Shown: positions 19,007 to 29,550, counted from the stretch's first letter. The stretch: 64,000 nucleotides of DNA from Gordonia sp. SL306 (GCF_026625785.1 NZ_CP113063.1:124001-188000), one strand, 5' to 3'. The notes: generated by a model from the letters alone, not told the origin. Numbers and translations: made by a program.

Positions 19007-20392
19007 TCAGGTCAGGTAATCGTAGGCCGGAGTACCGGGTTCGAGTCGCTCACAGTGCAGTCGTGAGTGCGCCATGCGATCCATCAGGCCGACGAGACCC
19101 TCGGGTTCACCGAGCTCCACACCGACCAGCGCGGCCCCGGTCTCCCGGTTGTTCCGCTTGACGTACTCGAAAAGCGTGATGTCGTCGTCGGGGCCCAGCA
19201 CGTCGTCGAGGAACCTCCGCAATGCCCCGGGCTCCTGCGGGAAGTCCACCAGGAAGTAGTGCTTGAGCCCCTTGTGGACGAGTGAACGTTCGATGATCTC
19301 GCCGTACCGCGAGACGTCGTTGTTGCCGCCGGAGATCAGGCAGACGACGGTGGCATCGGCCGGCAGGTCCAGCGTGGACAGTCCGGTGACGGCGAGCGCA
19401 CCGGCCGGCTCGGCGATGATGCCCTCGTTCTGATAGAGCGCCAGCATGGTCGAGCAGATCGCACCCTCGTCGACGTGCATGATGTGCGCGGAGCCCGGGC
19501 GGGGTCGGTACCGGACGCCGTCCTCGAGCACTCCGACCAGGGGCTTCGGCGCGATGCCCGGCAGGCACGGGTGCTCGGTGATGGTTGCGTCGAGATCCGC
19601 CATCACCCGGTGGCCGATGCTGCCGATGCGCTTGACCGCCGCGCCGTCGACGAAGGGATCGATGGTGTCGAGAGTGACGGGCCCGCCGGCCGCCAGCGCC
19701 GCGGTCAGTGAGACCGCGCCGGTCGGCTCGACTCCGACGATGGCCACGTCGTCGCTGAGCGACCGCAGATAGGTCGCGATACCGGCGAGGCAGCCACCGC
19801 CACCGACGGGCGCGACCACGACGTCGGGCACCTTTCCGAGTTGCTCGACGATCTCGTAGGCGATGGTCCCCTGCCCCGCGGCGGTACGCGGGTCGTCGAA
19901 CGCATGGATCCAGGAAGCCCCGGTGCGCATGACGTCCGACTGCGCCGCGGCGGCCGCGGCGTCGTACGTCTCGCCGACGGCGATCAGTTCGACGAAGTCT
20001 CCACCGTGCCAACGGATTCGGTCGCGCTTCTGCTTCGGAGTGGTGGTCGGCACATAGATCCGCCCGGGCACCTGCATGGACCGGCATGCGTACGCGACGC
20101 CTTGTGCGTGGTTGCCTGCGCTCGCCGCGACCACACCGCGGGCGAGTTCCTGCTCGGACAGTTGGGCCATCACGTTGTAGGCACCGCGAATCTTGTACGA
20201 GCGCACCGTCTGCAGGTCCTCGCGCTTGAGAAAGACCCGGGCCCCGACGTCTGCCGAGATCCGCGGCGATTCCTCGAGCGGCGTGCGGGCGACAGCCTCG
20301 GCGATCCGCGCGACCGACGCCGTGATGGCGTCCGCGGTCAACGTGGGACCGTGCTGATGAACCGATGCCTCCTGCGTACTCACGCTCTCCAT
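19007..20392 (-). CDS. ilvA: Threonine ammonia-lyase (threonine dehydratase), biosynthetic
   Basis: This 461-residue PLP enzyme deaminates L-threonine to 2-oxobutanoate, the first committed step to isoleucine. The PLP-binding lysine is K67 in RSYKIRGAYN. The phosphate-binding Gly-rich loop is PVGGGGCLAG, and SAGNHAQGVA is also present. A C-terminal regulatory ACT-like domain follows from about residue 370 (KHYFLVDFPQEPGALRRFL), consistent with isoleucine feedback. The start is ATG 20392, with GGTGAGAG just upstream. The gene is convergent with treZ and divergent from the exported propeller protein gene. Confidence 0.95.
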   Translation of the reverse strand: MESVSTQEASVHQHGPTLTADAITASVARIAEAVARTPLEESPRISADVGARVFLKREDLQTVRSYKIRGAYNVMAQLSEQELARGVVAASAGNHAQGVAYACRSMQVPGRIYVPTTTPKQKRDRIRWHGGDFVELIAVGETYDAAAAAAQSDVMRTGASWIHAFDDPRTAAGQGTIAYEIVEQLGKVPDVVVAPVGGGGCLAGIATYLRSLSDDVAIVGVEPTGAVSLTAALAAGGPVTLDTIDPFVDGAAVKRIGSIGHRVMADLDATITEHPCLPGIAPKPLVGVLEDGVRYRPRPGSAHIMHVDEGAICSTMLALYQNEGIIAEPAGALAVTGLSTLDLPADATVVCLISGGNNDVSRYGEIIERSLVHKGLKHYFLVDFPQEPGALRRFLDDVLGPDDDITLFEYVKRNNRETGAALVGVELGEPEGLVGLMDRMAHSRLHCERLEPGTPAYDYLT

Positions 20393-20566
20393 GCTCTCAC
20401 CCGGCGTCGTGGTGAGAGCATCGGGAGGTCCGGCGCAGTCCGATCGTAAATGGTCGACGGGGCCTTGCCGCGGGCATACACTCCACACAGGTCAACGAAC
20501 CAGTCGTCCCCCGAGATCTGTGCGCGTGACCAACCGGCGGACGGCGTCCAACCTCGAGAGGCCGAG

Positions 20567-21592
20567 ATGTTCCGACGCTCCACATCGTTCGACTGCGCCG
20601 ACGACTCTGCATCGGTGTCACCCCCGGGATCGGGGCGGCCCGTCCGACGACGATTGATCGCGACCTCCTCGGTGATCGCACTCGCCGCCGGTCTGTTCAC
20701 CGCGCTGTCGGCGGCCCCGGCCGCGGCCGCGCCGGTGTGTGCAGGCGCCGGGCAGGCCCCGCGCCTCGTCGGGTCGGTACCCGGGGCAGCACTCGAGGGA
20801 CTGACCGTCGACGCCGGCGGACGGCTCTACACGACCGACCTGGTGTCGGGAAGGGTGTTCCGACTCTCGGCGCCGGGCGCACGACCGGTGCCGATCGCGC
20901 GCGTCCCCGAAGGCGGCGGCGGCGCACTCGCATGGGCCCGGGACGGCGCATTGCTCGTCGGCTACGGTGCCGATCCCCGCGTCGTCGTCGGGGACTCGCT
21001 CCGGCACGCGGGCATCGCACGTCTGAACGTCGCCAACCTTGCGCTCCGACCCTGGGTGCGTGGCTTCTCCGCCGCCAACGGGATGGATACGGCGGCGAAC
21101 GGAATCGTCTATGCCACCAATGATTTCGGCAATCTGATCGGACGCGCCTATCCCAACGGCGCAGTGCAGGCCGACTGGGGTTCGCTGCCCAGCGCCAACG
21201 GCGCGGTCCTCGGAAAAGGTGACCGGTGGCTGTACGTGTCCCGCACCTTTGTGAATCCGGGCGTCAGCCGCATCTCGACCGCCAACCCTCGCGTGGTGCA
21301 GAGCCTGCTCGATCTGGGCGGGAACATCACCGCAGGCCCGGATGGGCTGACACTCGATTCCAAGGAGCGGCCGGTGGTTCCGTTCAACGGGGCAGGCCAG
21401 ATCGTCCGGATCACCTCGCCGGGACGCTACTGCGTACTCGCTTCGGGAATCCCCACCTCGAGCGTGTTGTCGTACGGCCGGGGAAACCGCGGCTTCGCGG
21501 CGGGGCATCTCTACCGGGCGGGCTTCGACGGACGGATCTACGAGATCCCGGGTGGGTTCGATCGGGGCGCCACGGCAGCGGTCCCGAGCTGA
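20567..21592 (+). CDS. Exported SMP-30/NHL-like beta-propeller protein, copy 1
   Basis: This 341-residue secreted protein starts at ATG 20567 (GAGAGG six bases upstream). An Arg-rich stretch (RPVRRR) precedes a hydrophobic signal segment at about 31-50 ending in AAPAAAAP, so Sec or Tat export is likely. The mature part begins VCAGAGQAPRLVG and shows propeller-like repeats such as LTVDAGGRLYTTDLVSGRVFRL, ALAWARDGALLVGYG and GIVYATNDFGNLIG, typical of SMP-30/gluconolactonase-like or NHL folds. It has two Cys (start and near CVLASG). The function is unknown. It is closely similar to the next gene along its whole mature length. Confidence 0.75.
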   Translation: MFRRSTSFDCADDSASVSPPGSGRPVRRRLIATSSVIALAAGLFTALSAAPAAAAPVCAGAGQAPRLVGSVPGAALEGLTVDAGGRLYTTDLVSGRVFRLSAPGARPVPIARVPEGGGGALAWARDGALLVGYGADPRVVVGDSLRHAGIARLNVANLALRPWVRGFSAANGMDTAANGIVYATNDFGNLIGRAYPNGAVQADWGSLPSANGAVLGKGDRWLYVSRTFVNPGVSRISTANPRVVQSLLDLGGNITAGPDGLTLDSKERPVVPFNGAGQIVRITSPGRYCVLASGIPTSSVLSYGRGNRGFAAGHLYRAGFDGRIYEIPGGFDRGATAAVPS

Positions 21593-21742
21593 GCGGCTCG
21601 CTCGTCGGCAGTCCAGGGTCCCGAAGGGAATCCTGGTTCGCTCGACGCCACCACCTGCAACACACTCCACGGAGGTCGACGAACCGGCCCTCCACCGGAA
21701 CCATGCGTGAACAGAAGTCCCCGAGCTCAGTGGGAGGCTGAC

Positions 21743-22756
21743 ATGTTCCGACGGAGCCGCTTCGATGATGCCGTCGACCCATGGGTGCACCCGGGCGTGA
21801 GCACCCGTCGGCGACGCCTGGTCGTAGCGGCGTCGGTGGTGGCACTCGCGGCGGGCCTGCTCACCGCGGTGTCCGCGGTCCCGGCCTCGGCCGCGCCGAT
21901 CTGCGCCGGAGCCGGGCAGGCGCCACGACTGGTCGGTACCGTGCCGGGCGCCACACTCAAAGGTCTCACCGTCGATGCCGGCGGACGGCTCTACACAACA
22001 GACTTGGTCTCGGGCCGAGTATTCCGTCTCTCCGCCCCCGGCGCACCGGCGGTCCCGATCGCTCATGTCCCCGACGGAGGCGCCGACGCACTGGCCTGGG
22101 CACCCGATGGCGCGCTGTTGGTCGGCTATGGCTCCGATCCGCGCGTCTTCGTCGGGGACGCACTGCGCCCCGGCGGCATCGCGCGTATGAATGTCGGCAA
22201 CCTGTCGCTCCGCCCGTGGGTCCGGGGGCTCTCGGCCGCCGACGGCCTTGATGTCGGCGCAAACGGAACGGTTTACGCCACCAACGATTTCGGCAATCTC
22301 ATCGGCCGCGTCCACCCTGACGGCGGCGTGCAGGCGGCCTGGGGAACTGCGCCGAGCGCCAACGGCGCGGTTCTCGGACGCGACGACCATTGGCTGTATG
22401 TTTCCCGTACCTGGGTCAATCCGGGCGTCAGCCGCATCTCCACGACCAACCCGCGGGTGGTACAGAGCCTGTTGGACCTCGGCGCGAACACGATGGCGGG
22501 TCCGGCCGGCCTGACACTTGATTCCCGGGGGCGTCCGGTGGTGGCATTCGGCGGGGCCGGACAGATCGTCCGGATCACCTCGCCGGGACGGTACTGCGTC
22601 CTCGGATCCGGCATGGCATCGTCGATCGTGGTGTCGTACGGCCGTGGAACCCGCGGATTCTCGGCGGGACATCTCTACCGGGCCGGCTTCGATGGCCGCA
22701 TCTATGAGATACCGGGCGGTTTCGATCGGGGTGCGACTGCGGCCGTCCCCGGCTGA
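21743..22756 (+). CDS. Exported SMP-30/NHL-like beta-propeller protein, copy 2
   Basis: This 337-residue paralogue of the preceding gene starts at ATG 21743 with a strong GGGAGG five bases upstream. The signal peptide (TRRRR then a hydrophobic core to about residue 48, ASA-AP cleavage) precedes a mature protein beginning ICAGAGQAPRLVG. Most of the mature sequence is identical or conservatively changed relative to copy 1, including the start MFRRS and the end YEIPGGFDRGATAAVP. The 150 bp between the copies include a leader segment also found upstream of copy 1, so the whole unit was duplicated. The function is unknown; such propellers bind sugars, lactones or metals. Confidence 0.75.
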   Translation: MFRRSRFDDAVDPWVHPGVSTRRRRLVVAASVVALAAGLLTAVSAVPASAAPICAGAGQAPRLVGTVPGATLKGLTVDAGGRLYTTDLVSGRVFRLSAPGAPAVPIAHVPDGGADALAWAPDGALLVGYGSDPRVFVGDALRPGGIARMNVGNLSLRPWVRGLSAADGLDVGANGTVYATNDFGNLIGRVHPDGGVQAAWGTAPSANGAVLGRDDHWLYVSRTWVNPGVSRISTTNPRVVQSLLDLGANTMAGPAGLTLDSRGRPVVAFGGAGQIVRITSPGRYCVLGSGMASSIVVSYGRGTRGFSAGHLYRAGFDGRIYEIPGGFDRGATAAVPG

Positions 22757-22778
22757 GCGGGCTCTCGTCGCGAATCCG

Positions 22779-22862
22779 GCTTCTGTCGACGGGAATGCAG
22801 TTGCTGTCGGCGCGGCCGCGGTTGCTGTCGACGGATCTGTGGTTGCTGTCGGCGGCTAGCGG
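22779..22862. repeat. Four imperfect 21-bp tandem repeats
   Basis: Four 21-bp units begin at 22779, 22800, 22821 and 22842. They share the core G-[T/C]-T-[T/G]-CTGTCG-[A/G]-CG, and a degenerate copy precedes them. Being a multiple of 3, the unit reads as a 7-residue repeat in any frame. The last unit covers the stop codon of the minus-strand small membrane protein gene. They lie just after the second propeller gene. Confidence 0.75.
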
Positions 22863-23107
22863 TGCCGGCGTGATTGCCAGAAACGCTCGGTCCACCACAC
22901 GGTGATCAGCGCAACTGCCGAGGCCCAGGCGACGGCCTGGACCGAGCCGGTGATGGCGAGGGCGAGCACTCCGACGACGACGGCGGCCAGCAGGGCGTGC
23001 AGCTTGTAGAGCGGCCACCTGGTGCCGGCGATCTCCACCGATCGTGCCGATGCCCGCGCCCGGGTGGGACGCACCTCGACCAGCGCGGTGATGTTCGCTG
23101 AGGTCAT
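22856..23107 (-). CDS. Small membrane protein of unknown function
   Basis: This 83-residue protein has a hydrophilic N-terminus (1-30) and two predicted membrane helices (about 36-55 and 57-72), ending in the basic tip ERFWQSRRHR. An excellent GAGGAG eight bases before the ATG at 23107 supports translation. It lies 128 bp downstream of dnaE1 on the same strand, after a region with dyads that could hold its own promoter. I do not recognise a family. Confidence 0.6.
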   Translation of the reverse strand: MTSANITALVEVRPTRARASARSVEIAGTRWPLYKLHALLAAVVVGVLALAITGSVQAVAWASAVALITVWWTERFWQSRRHR

Positions 23108-23170
23108 GGGTCACTCCTCGGTCGGGCGGAGATGGCGGATGTTCGTTGCCACTGACCCCAGTATAACGCA

Positions 23171-23213
23171 CCCGAAACTAAATTGTTCGGCCAGCCGAAA
23201 TCTCTGGTTCGGG
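23171..23213. promoter_or_regulatory. Nested inverted repeats between dnaE1 and the small membrane protein gene
   Basis: TTCGGC-CA-GCCGAA (23186-23199) is a perfect dyad. It lies inside a wider pair, CCCGAA (23171-23176) and TTCGGG (23208-23213), in a comparatively AT-rich stretch (GTATAACGCA, ACTAAATTG). It could end the dnaE1 transcript or be an operator in the promoter of the downstream small gene; the sequence does not decide. Confidence 0.35.
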
Positions 23214-23235
23214 TGTGGGCACTTTCACTCAGCCG

Positions 23236-26200
23236 TCAACCCAGACAGCTCGGTCCGAGCAGCGCCTTGAGATCACCCATCAGCGCGGAACTCGGGCTGA
23301 CGCGCAGCGACTCCGTGAGTCGCAGGATCGTCGACCGTTGCTCGCTGACCAGCGTGACGTGCACGTCGGCGGTACCGGGGTGTCGCGTGAGGACCTGCTT
23401 GAGCGCCTGCACCCGATCCGGTGTACACGTCCGCGCACTCAGCGTGAGCGACACCGGTTTCGCCGTTCCCACCACTGCCAGGTCGGGCACCGCGAGGTCG
23501 TTGGCGCTGATCATCGTGCTGTCGTCGCGTTTGTTGACCCGCGCCTTGATGAGCACGATGTTGTCGGCCACGATGTCGAGCCCGTAGACCTGGAACGACC
23601 GCGGGAAGAAGTAGACCTCGACACCACCGACCATGTCCTCGAGGGTCACGACCGCGTACGGCTCGCCCTTCTTGTTCACGCGACGGTTGACCGACGAGAT
23701 GATGCCGCCGATGGTGATCTGCGCACCGTCGCCCACCGTGCCCTCGAGGAGCGCGGTGATCGATGTGTCGGTCTGGGCCGCGATGGCGTGCGCCACCCCG
23801 GCCAGCGGGTGATCGGAGACGTAGAGCCCCAGCATCTCCCGCTCCAGCGCCAATTTGTGTTTGGAATCCCACTCCTCGTCGGGCACCTTGACGGCGAAGA
23901 CCTCGGCCATCGTGTCGTCGGCCCCGCCGGAGTCACCGAAGAGGTCGAACTGTCCGATCGCCTCGGCCTTCTTGGTGCCGATGACCGATTCCACCGCGTC
24001 GCCGTGGACGAGGAAGAGGCCCTTGCGCGGATGACTCAACGAGTCGAACGCACCGGCCTTGATGAGTGACTCCGTGACCTTCTTGTTGCACGCGGTGACG
24101 TCGATCTTGCCGAGGTAATCGGAGAAGTTGGTGAACTTCCCCTTCTCCTCACGTGCGGCGAGGATCGCCGACACCACGCCCGTCCCGACGTTGCGCACCG
24201 CCGCGAGACCGAAGCGGATGTCGCCGCCGACGGCCGCGAAGTTGCGTTGCGATTCGTTGACGTCGGGCGGCAGCACCGTGATGCCGAGCTTGCGGCAATC
24301 CGACAGGTAGATGGCCGCCTTGTCCTTGTCGTCGCCGACCGACGTGAGCAGGCCTGCCATGTACTCGGCCTTGTAGTTGGCCTTCAGGTAGGCCGTCCAG
24401 AAGGAGACCAGGCCGTAGCCCGCGGCGTGCGACTTGTTGAACGCGTATCCGGCGAACGGGAGGATCGTGTCCCACAGCGCCTTGATCGCCGCCGACGAGA
24501 AGCCGTTGGACTTCATGCCCTCTTCGAAGCCCTCGAATTCGGCGGCGAGGACCTCGGCCTTCTTCTTGCCCATCGCGCGACGCAGGATATCGGCTCGACC
24601 GAGCGAATATCCGGCCACCTTCTGGGCGATCTGCATGATCTGCTCTTGGTAGACGATCAGACCGTAGGTGTCGGCGAGGATCTCCTTGAGCGGCTCCTCG
24701 AGCTCGGGGTGGATCGGGCGGACCTGCTGCCGCCCGTTCTTGCGGTCGGCGTAGTCGTTGTGGGCGTTCATGCCCATCGGACCGGGCCGGTACAGCGCGA
24801 GCACGGCCACGATGTCCTCGAAGCCGGTGGGCTGCATTCGTTTCAGCAGTTCGCGCATCGCGCCGCCGTCGAGCTGGAACACACCGAGTGTGTCGCCGCG
24901 GGCGAGGAGTTCGTAGGTCTTGGGATCGTCGAGCGGGGCGGCGTCGAGATCGAGGTCGACACCGCGGTTGGTCTTGATGTTCTCGATCGCGTCACCGATG
25001 ACGGTGAGGTTGCGCAGACCCAGGAAATCCATCTTGAGCAGGCCGATGGCCTCGCACGACGGGTAGTCCCAACCGGTGATGATGGCGCCGTCCTGCGCAC
25101 GCTTCCACACCGGGATCGCGTCGGTCAGCGGTTCCGACGACATGATCACCGCGCAGGCATGCACGCCTGCGTTGCGGATCAGGCCCTCGAGCCCCAGCGC
25201 GGTGTCGTAGATCCGCTTGACGTCGGGGTCGGTCTCGATCAGCGACCGCACCTCGGACGCCTCGTTGAACCGCTCGTGGTCGGGATCGGTGATACCCGAC
25301 ACCGAGATGTCCTTGGCCATGATCGGCGGCGGCAACGCCTTGGTGATCTTGTCGGCGATTGCGAAGCCGGGCTGACCGAACTGGACGCGGGCCGAGTCCT
25401 TGATCGCGGCCTTCGTCTTGATGGTGCCGAAGGTGATGACCTGGGCGACCTTGTCGCTACCCCACCGCTCCGTCGCGTAGCGGACCATGTCGCCGCGACG
25501 GCGATCGTCGAAGTCGATGTCGATGTCGGGCATGGACACGCGCTCGGGATTCAGGAACCGCTCGAACAGCAGACCGTGCGGGATGGGATCGATGTTGGTG
25601 ATACCCAACGCATATGCGACCAGCGAGCCCGCTGCCGAGCCGCGGCCCGGTCCGACCCGGATACCGACCTCCTGGGCGTGCCGGATGAGGTCGCCGACCA
25701 CCAGGAAGTAGGCGGGAAAGCCCATCTCGATGATCACGTCGAGTTCGTAATCGGCGCGGCGCGCGTACTCGTCCGGCACGGGCTCCGGGTCGAAGCGGCT
25801 CTTCAGGCCCTTCGCCACCTCGCGGCGCAGCCAGGTCTGCTGAGTCTCGCCGTCGGGCACCGGGAACACCGGCATCCGGTCGCGATGCCCGAAGACGTCG
25901 GCGTAACTCTCCACCTTCTCGGCGATCTCGAGCGTGGTGTCGCAGGCACCGGGGACCTGCGCATCCCACAGCTCGCGCATCTCGGCGGCCGACTTCAGGT
26001 AATAACCGTCGCCGTCGAACCGGAATCGTGTCGGGTCGGACAGCGTCTTGCCGGTCTGGACGCAGAGCAGGGCCTCATGGCTGGTCGACTGGTCGCGGGT
26101 GACGTAGTGGCAGTCGTTGGTGACCACCGGTTTGATCCCCAGCCGGCGACCGATGTCGAGCAGGCCGTCGCGCACGCGCCGCTCGATCTCCAGTCCGTGC

Positions 26201-26775
26201 TCCATCAACTCCAGGTAGAAGTTGTCCTTGCCGAAGATCTCCTGCCACTTCGCGGCGGCCTCGAGGGCCTCGCGCTCGTGGCCGAGGCGCAACCGGGTCT
26301 GCACCTCGCCAGACGGACAGCCCGTCGTCGCGATGATCCCGTCCGCGTACTCCGCGATCAGGTCGGCATCCATCCGCGACCACTTACCCAGCTGTCCCTC
26401 GATGGACGCCAGCGACGACAGCTTGAAGAGGTTCCGCAGACCGGTCGCGTTGCGCGCCATCATCGTCATGTGGGTGTAAGCGCCACTACCGGAGACGTCG
26501 TCGCTCTTCTGGTCGCGGTTGCCCCACAGGACGCGTTTGGTGTCGAACCGCGACGCGGGCGCGATGTAGGCCTCGATCCCGATGATCGGGGTGATGTCGT
26601 GCTTGACCGCGGCGTTGTAGAACTCGCTGGCCCCGAACATGTTCCCGTGGTCGGTCATGCCGATCGCGGGCATCCCGAGGCGTTGGGCCTCGGCGAACAG
26701 CGGCGACACCTTGGCGGCACCGTCGAGCATCGAATACTCGGTGTGGTTGTGCAGGTGAACGAACGAATCGGCCAC
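23236..26775 (-). CDS. dnaE1: DNA polymerase III alpha subunit, replicative
   Basis: This 1179-residue protein is the replicative C-family polymerase. The N-terminal PHP domain begins [15 protein letters not shown], with metal-ligand His residues, and continues to about residue 280. The palm holds [12 protein letters not shown] near residues 413-424 (catalytic Asp pair). Further on are the finger region, [20 protein letters not shown], and an OB-fold near 1000 ([22 protein letters not shown]). The length is that of actinobacterial DnaE1, not DnaE2. The start is GTG 26775 with GAGAGGG just upstream. Its neighbours (rluD-like, lspA, ansA, dinB, ileS) match the order around Rv1547 in M. tuberculosis. 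Confidence 0.97.
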   Translation of the reverse strand: MADSFVHLHNHTEYSMLDGAAKVSPLFAEAQRLGMPAIGMTDHGNMFGASEFYNAAVKHDITPIIGIEAYIAPASRFDTKRVLWGNRDQKSDDVSGSGAYTHMTMMARNATGLRNLFKLSSLASIEGQLGKWSRMDADLIAEYADGIIATTGCPSGEVQTRLRLGHEREALEAAAKWQEIFGKDNFYLELMEHGLEIERRVRDGLLDIGRRLGIKPVVTNDCHYVTRDQSTSHEALLCVQTGKTLSDPTRFRFDGDGYYLKSAAEMRELWDAQVPGACDTTLEIAEKVESYADVFGHRDRMPVFPVPDGETQQTWLRREVAKGLKSRFDPEPVPDEYARRADYELDVIIEMGFPAYFLVVGDLIRHAQEVGIRVGPGRGSAAGSLVAYALGITNIDPIPHGLLFERFLNPERVSMPDIDIDFDDRRRGDMVRYATERWGSDKVAQVITFGTIKTKAAIKDSARVQFGQPGFAIADKITKALPPPIMAKDISVSGITDPDHERFNEASEVRSLIETDPDVKRIYDTALGLEGLIRNAGVHACAVIMSSEPLTDAIPVWKRAQDGAIITGWDYPSCEAIGLLKMDFLGLRNLTVIGDAIENIKTNRGVDLDLDAAPLDDPKTYELLARGDTLGVFQLDGGAMRELLKRMQPTGFEDIVAVLALYRPGPMGMNAHNDYADRKNGRQQVRPIHPELEEPLKEILADTYGLIVYQEQIMQIAQKVAGYSLGRADILRRAMGKKKAEVLAAEFEGFEEGMKSNGFSSAAIKALWDTILPFAGYAFNKSHAAGYGLVSFWTAYLKANYKAEYMAGLLTSVGDDKDKAAIYLSDCRKLGITVLPPDVNESQRNFAAVGGDIRFGLAAVRNVGTGVVSAILAAREEKGKFTNFSDYLGKIDVTACNKKVTESLIKAGAFDSLSHPRKGLFLVHGDAVESVIGTKKAEAIGQFDLFGDSGGADDTMAEVFAVKVPDEEWDSKHKLALEREMLGLYVSDHPLAGVAHAIAAQTDTSITALLEGTVGDGAQITIGGIISSVNRRVNKKGEPYAVVTLEDMVGGVEVYFFPRSFQVYGLDIVADNIVLIKARVNKRDDSTMISANDLAVPDLAVVGTAKPVSLTLSARTCTPDRVQALKQVLTRHPGTADVHVTLVSEQRSTILRLTESLRVSPSSALMGDLKALLGPSCLG

Positions 26776-26887
26776 GAATCCCTCTCACCTCGACAGCTGT
26801 CACGACGACGACGACCACTTTAGGCGCGACGTACGACAGTCTTCGCGGGGCGCGCCCGACTGTGACAGATGGGGCGATCGCCTCGGT

Positions 26888-26915
26888 GTGTCGGTCCGGC
26901 GTGTCGGACCGACAC
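26888..26915 (-). terminator. Hairpin directly after the rluD-like gene
   Basis: GTGTCGGTCCG (26888-26898) and CGGACCGACAC (26905-26915) form a perfect 11-bp stem with a 6-base loop, starting five bases after the stop at 26920. There is no T-tract, so it is a terminator or an RNA-stabilising hairpin before dnaE1. Confidence 0.5.
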
Positions 26916-26919
26916 CCCC

Positions 26920-27846
26920 TCAGGTCTCGCGCAGGATGTCCAGCGCGTGCTGCAGATCGGCCGGATACGGACTGGTGAACTCCACGCGCCTGCCGTCGGC
27001 GGGATGTGCAAACGCCAGCGAGCGCGCATGCAGCCACTGCCGCTGCAGACCGAGCCGCTCGGCCAACACCGGGTCGGCCCCGTAGGTCAGGTCGCCGCAG
27101 CACGGATGATGCAGCGCCGAGAAATGAACCCGGATCTGATGCGTCCGACCGGTCTCGAGATGGATGTCCAGCAGCGACGCGGATGCGTGCATCTCGAGCG
27201 TGTCGTAGTGGGTGACGCTCGGTTTGCCGTTGGCGGTCACCGCGAACTTCCAGTCACTGCCCCGATGACGGCCGATCGGTGCGTCGATCGTGCCGGTCGG
27301 CGGATCGAGGTGCCCCTGGACGAGCGTGTGATAACCCTTGTCCACGTCGCGTTCCTTGAACGCGCGCTTGAGCAACGAGTACGCCCTTTCGGACACCGCG
27401 AGGACCATCACCCCTGACGTCCCGACGTCGAGTCGGGACACGATCCCCTGACGTTCGGATGCCCCCGACGTCGAGATCCGATAGCCGGCCGCCTCGAGTG
27501 CGCCGACCACGGTTGGCCCGCTCCACCCCTGTGATGGGTGTGCGGCCACCCCGACGGGCTTGTCGACGACGATGATGTCGGAGTCGTGGTAGATGACGTC
27601 GAGATCCTCGACGGGCGTGGGTTCGACCCTCAGGGGTTGTGCCGGTTCGGGCAGTGTCACGTCGAGCCAGCTGCCGGCGGCCAACTTGTGCGCCTTGCCG
27701 ACGGCCACCCCTTCGACGGTGATGTCGCCTGCCTCGGCGAGTGCTGCGGCCACCGTCCGCGACAACCCGAGGATGCGGGCGACCCCGGCGTCGAGCCGCA
27801 TACCATCGACGCCGTCGGGAACCGGCATCGACCTCGATTCACGCAT
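26920..27846 (-). CDS. RluA/RluD-family pseudouridine synthase
   Basis: This 308-residue enzyme isomerises uridine in RNA, probably 23S rRNA. An S4-like N-terminal domain (residues about 16-55, [21 protein letters not shown]) precedes the catalytic domain. The key motif is [14 protein letters not shown] near residue 139, with the catalytic Asp. [15 protein letters not shown] and GDLTYGAD follow, as in RluD. The ATG at 27846 overlaps the lspA stop by 8 bases, so the two are coupled; the longer frame upstream is a shadow of lspA. The same pair is found in M. tuberculosis (Rv1539-Rv1540). Confidence 0.9.
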   Translation of the reverse strand: MRESRSMPVPDGVDGMRLDAGVARILGLSRTVAAALAEAGDITVEGVAVGKAHKLAAGSWLDVTLPEPAQPLRVEPTPVEDLDVIYHDSDIIVVDKPVGVAAHPSQGWSGPTVVGALEAAGYRISTSGASERQGIVSRLDVGTSGVMVLAVSERAYSLLKRAFKERDVDKGYHTLVQGHLDPPTGTIDAPIGRHRGSDWKFAVTANGKPSVTHYDTLEMHASASLLDIHLETGRTHQIRVHFSALHHPCCGDLTYGADPVLAERLGLQRQWLHARSLAFAHPADGRRVEFTSPYPADLQHALDILRET

Positions 27847-28492
27847 CGGCGTCCTCCGCCGACACCGGCTCACCGTGGCCGGCCCGGCGGGCCGCCCAGC
27901 CGGTACGCGAGCCGTCGTACTCGAAGCCCAGCAGCGACAACGCGACGAGCAGGATCGCGCCGCACACCACCGCCGAGTCCGCGACGTTGAAGACCGGCCA
28001 CCAGCCGACGGACACGAAGTCGACGACGTGCCCGCGCAACGGTCCGGGCGCGCGGAAGATGCGGTCGGCGAGGTTTCCCATCGCACCGCCGAGCACCAGA
28101 CCGAGCCCGACGATCCACCAGGCCGACCGCAGGCGGCTGCTGTAACGGATGATCCCCAGCACCACCACCAGCGCCACCACGGTCAGCACCCAGGTGTATC
28201 CCGATGCCATCGAGAACGCCGCCCCGCTGTTGCGCACCAGGCGCAACGTGATCGCGTCGCCGACGATGTGCACCGGCCGCGCCGGGTCGAGGTGCGCCAC
28301 GGCCAGCGTCTTCGTCAGCAGGTCGAGGCCGATCACCCCGAGCGCGATGGCGAGCAGCACCCACACCATCGTGGGTCGACGACGACCGGTTGCCCCGTCT
28401 CCCCGTCGGTCCGGCCGGGCCCCGGTGGGCGGTGTCCCGTCCGCGCCCTCGGCACCACCGCCGTCCACCGGACCGGGTGTCGCTTGACTCAT
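27839..28492 (-). CDS. lspA: Prolipoprotein signal peptidase (signal peptidase II)
   Basis: This 217-residue aspartic membrane protease removes signal peptides from lipid-modified prolipoproteins; several lipoproteins in this window (MceD, MceE, two others) would be its substrates. Four membrane helices are seen from about residue 42. Conserved motifs are [21 protein letters not shown] with catalytic D143, and FNVADSAV with catalytic D172. The N-terminal 40 residues are a Gly/Pro-rich cytoplasmic extension. ATG 28492 with GATGGAG just before it is preferred to in-frame starts up to ten codons upstream. It is divergent from a lipoprotein gene. Confidence 0.95.
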   Translation of the reverse strand: MSQATPGPVDGGGAEGADGTPPTGARPDRRGDGATGRRRPTMVWVLLAIALGVIGLDLLTKTLAVAHLDPARPVHIVGDAITLRLVRNSGAAFSMASGYTWVLTVVALVVVLGIIRYSSRLRSAWWIVGLGLVLGGAMGNLADRIFRAPGPLRGHVVDFVSVGWWPVFNVADSAVVCGAILLVALSLLGFEYDGSRTGWAARRAGHGEPVSAEDADA

Positions 28493-28546
28493 GACTCCAT
28501 CATCCACCTCACCATCATCCACGAGGTCTGCAATACGCTGGCTGCC

Positions 28547-29518
28547 GTGTTCCCCTCGCGCGTCGTCACATCAGGATCGGGGTGGCAGGTACGGCCACCG
28601 AATCGAGGCGCAGGCGTCGCCGTCGCGGCGCTGTTGATCATCGCGCTCGCCGGCTGCGGTTCCGGTGATCAGGCAGGCGACACGTCGGCCACAGCGGCGC
28701 AGGCGGGCTGTGCCGACGAGTCGACGTCGGGCCAGGAGGGCGTCAACCTTCTGCCGATCCCGCCGGCGAAGGTGACCGTGCTCGACGCGGGCGGCGCAGA
28801 CAAACGCACCGCCGCCGCAGCTCCCGATCGGACCAGTCCGCAGTCGTCGACCATGGTGACCACCTCGTCGGTGCTCTCGCCCGGTGACACCAAGACCCAG
28901 AGCGTCGAGATGCCGCTCCAGGCACGGTTCCATTGCACCGACTCCACCGACCTCGAGATGACCCTCGGCCACGTGACGTCGCCGGAACCGGTCCTCGCCG
29001 ACCAGTTGCGGGCGGTCGAAAATTCCCGCGCGGGCCTGGCCATCGGCCCCGGTTCGATGCCGATCTCCTTACGTCTGCTCCCGGCCGAGGACGCCGGTCC
29101 CGAGGCGCGCAGCGCCGTCGAACAGTCCTTCGTCCAGGCCCTGCAGCTCTCGGTGCCCGTCCCCACCGAGCCGATCGGTCCCGGTGCGCGCTGGCAGGTC
29201 GAGCGTGTCATCAGCGGGGCCGCGACGGTCACCCAGCACATCGACGCGACCCTGAAGTCGTGGGACGGCAATCGTCTGGTGGTCGCCGTCACCGTCGACG
29301 AGACCCCGGTCAACTCGGTGTTCGCGATTCCCGGCAGTGATCAGACCCTGACCATCGCCCGCTTCTCCAACGGCGGCACCGGACAGGTCACCATCGACCT
29401 CACCCGCGGGCTGCCGGTGGCAGGCTCCATCGAACTCTCCGGCGCGCGGGCCCTGGTCGGCAGCGACCCCGGTCGCCCGCTGATACAGCAGACCGGACTC
29501 TCCGTCCGCTGGCGCTGA
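28547..29518 (+). CDS. Lipoprotein of unknown function (DUF6263-like)
   Basis: This 323-residue protein has a lipoprotein signal with lipobox LAGC, Cys at residue 37 when started at GTG 28547. The mature part is Thr/Ser-rich and contains [16 protein letters not shown] and a late [21 protein letters not shown] beta pattern. This recalls DUF6263-type actinobacterial lipoproteins, though I hold the family name only loosely. The promoter must lie in the 54-bp gap shared with lspA. It converges on the next lipoprotein gene across a strong terminator. The start codon is not fixed by a clear Shine-Dalgarno sequence. Confidence 0.7.
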   Translation: MFPSRVVTSGSGWQVRPPNRGAGVAVAALLIIALAGCGSGDQAGDTSATAAQAGCADESTSGQEGVNLLPIPPAKVTVLDAGGADKRTAAAAPDRTSPQSSTMVTTSSVLSPGDTKTQSVEMPLQARFHCTDSTDLEMTLGHVTSPEPVLADQLRAVENSRAGLAIGPGSMPISLRLLPAEDAGPEARSAVEQSFVQALQLSVPVPTEPIGPGARWQVERVISGAATVTQHIDATLKSWDGNRLVVAVTVDETPVNSVFAIPGSDQTLTIARFSNGGTGQVTIDLTRGLPVAGSIELSGARALVGSDPGRPLIQQTGLSVRWR

Positions 29519-29550
29519 CCGGGCCCGACACGGCCGCCGGACCATACAGA

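Noticed and set aside
20618..22672. 684-residue frame on the - strand across both propeller genes
   Set aside because: It owes its length to the duplicated sense genes, which have signal peptides and ribosome-binding sites; the antisense frame has neither.
24247..26823. 858-residue open frame on the + strand opposite dnaE1
   Set aside because: It is antisense to an unambiguous dnaE1 and has the Arg/Asp/His/Gly/Val-rich composition of GC-driven shadow frames; no family pattern is visible.
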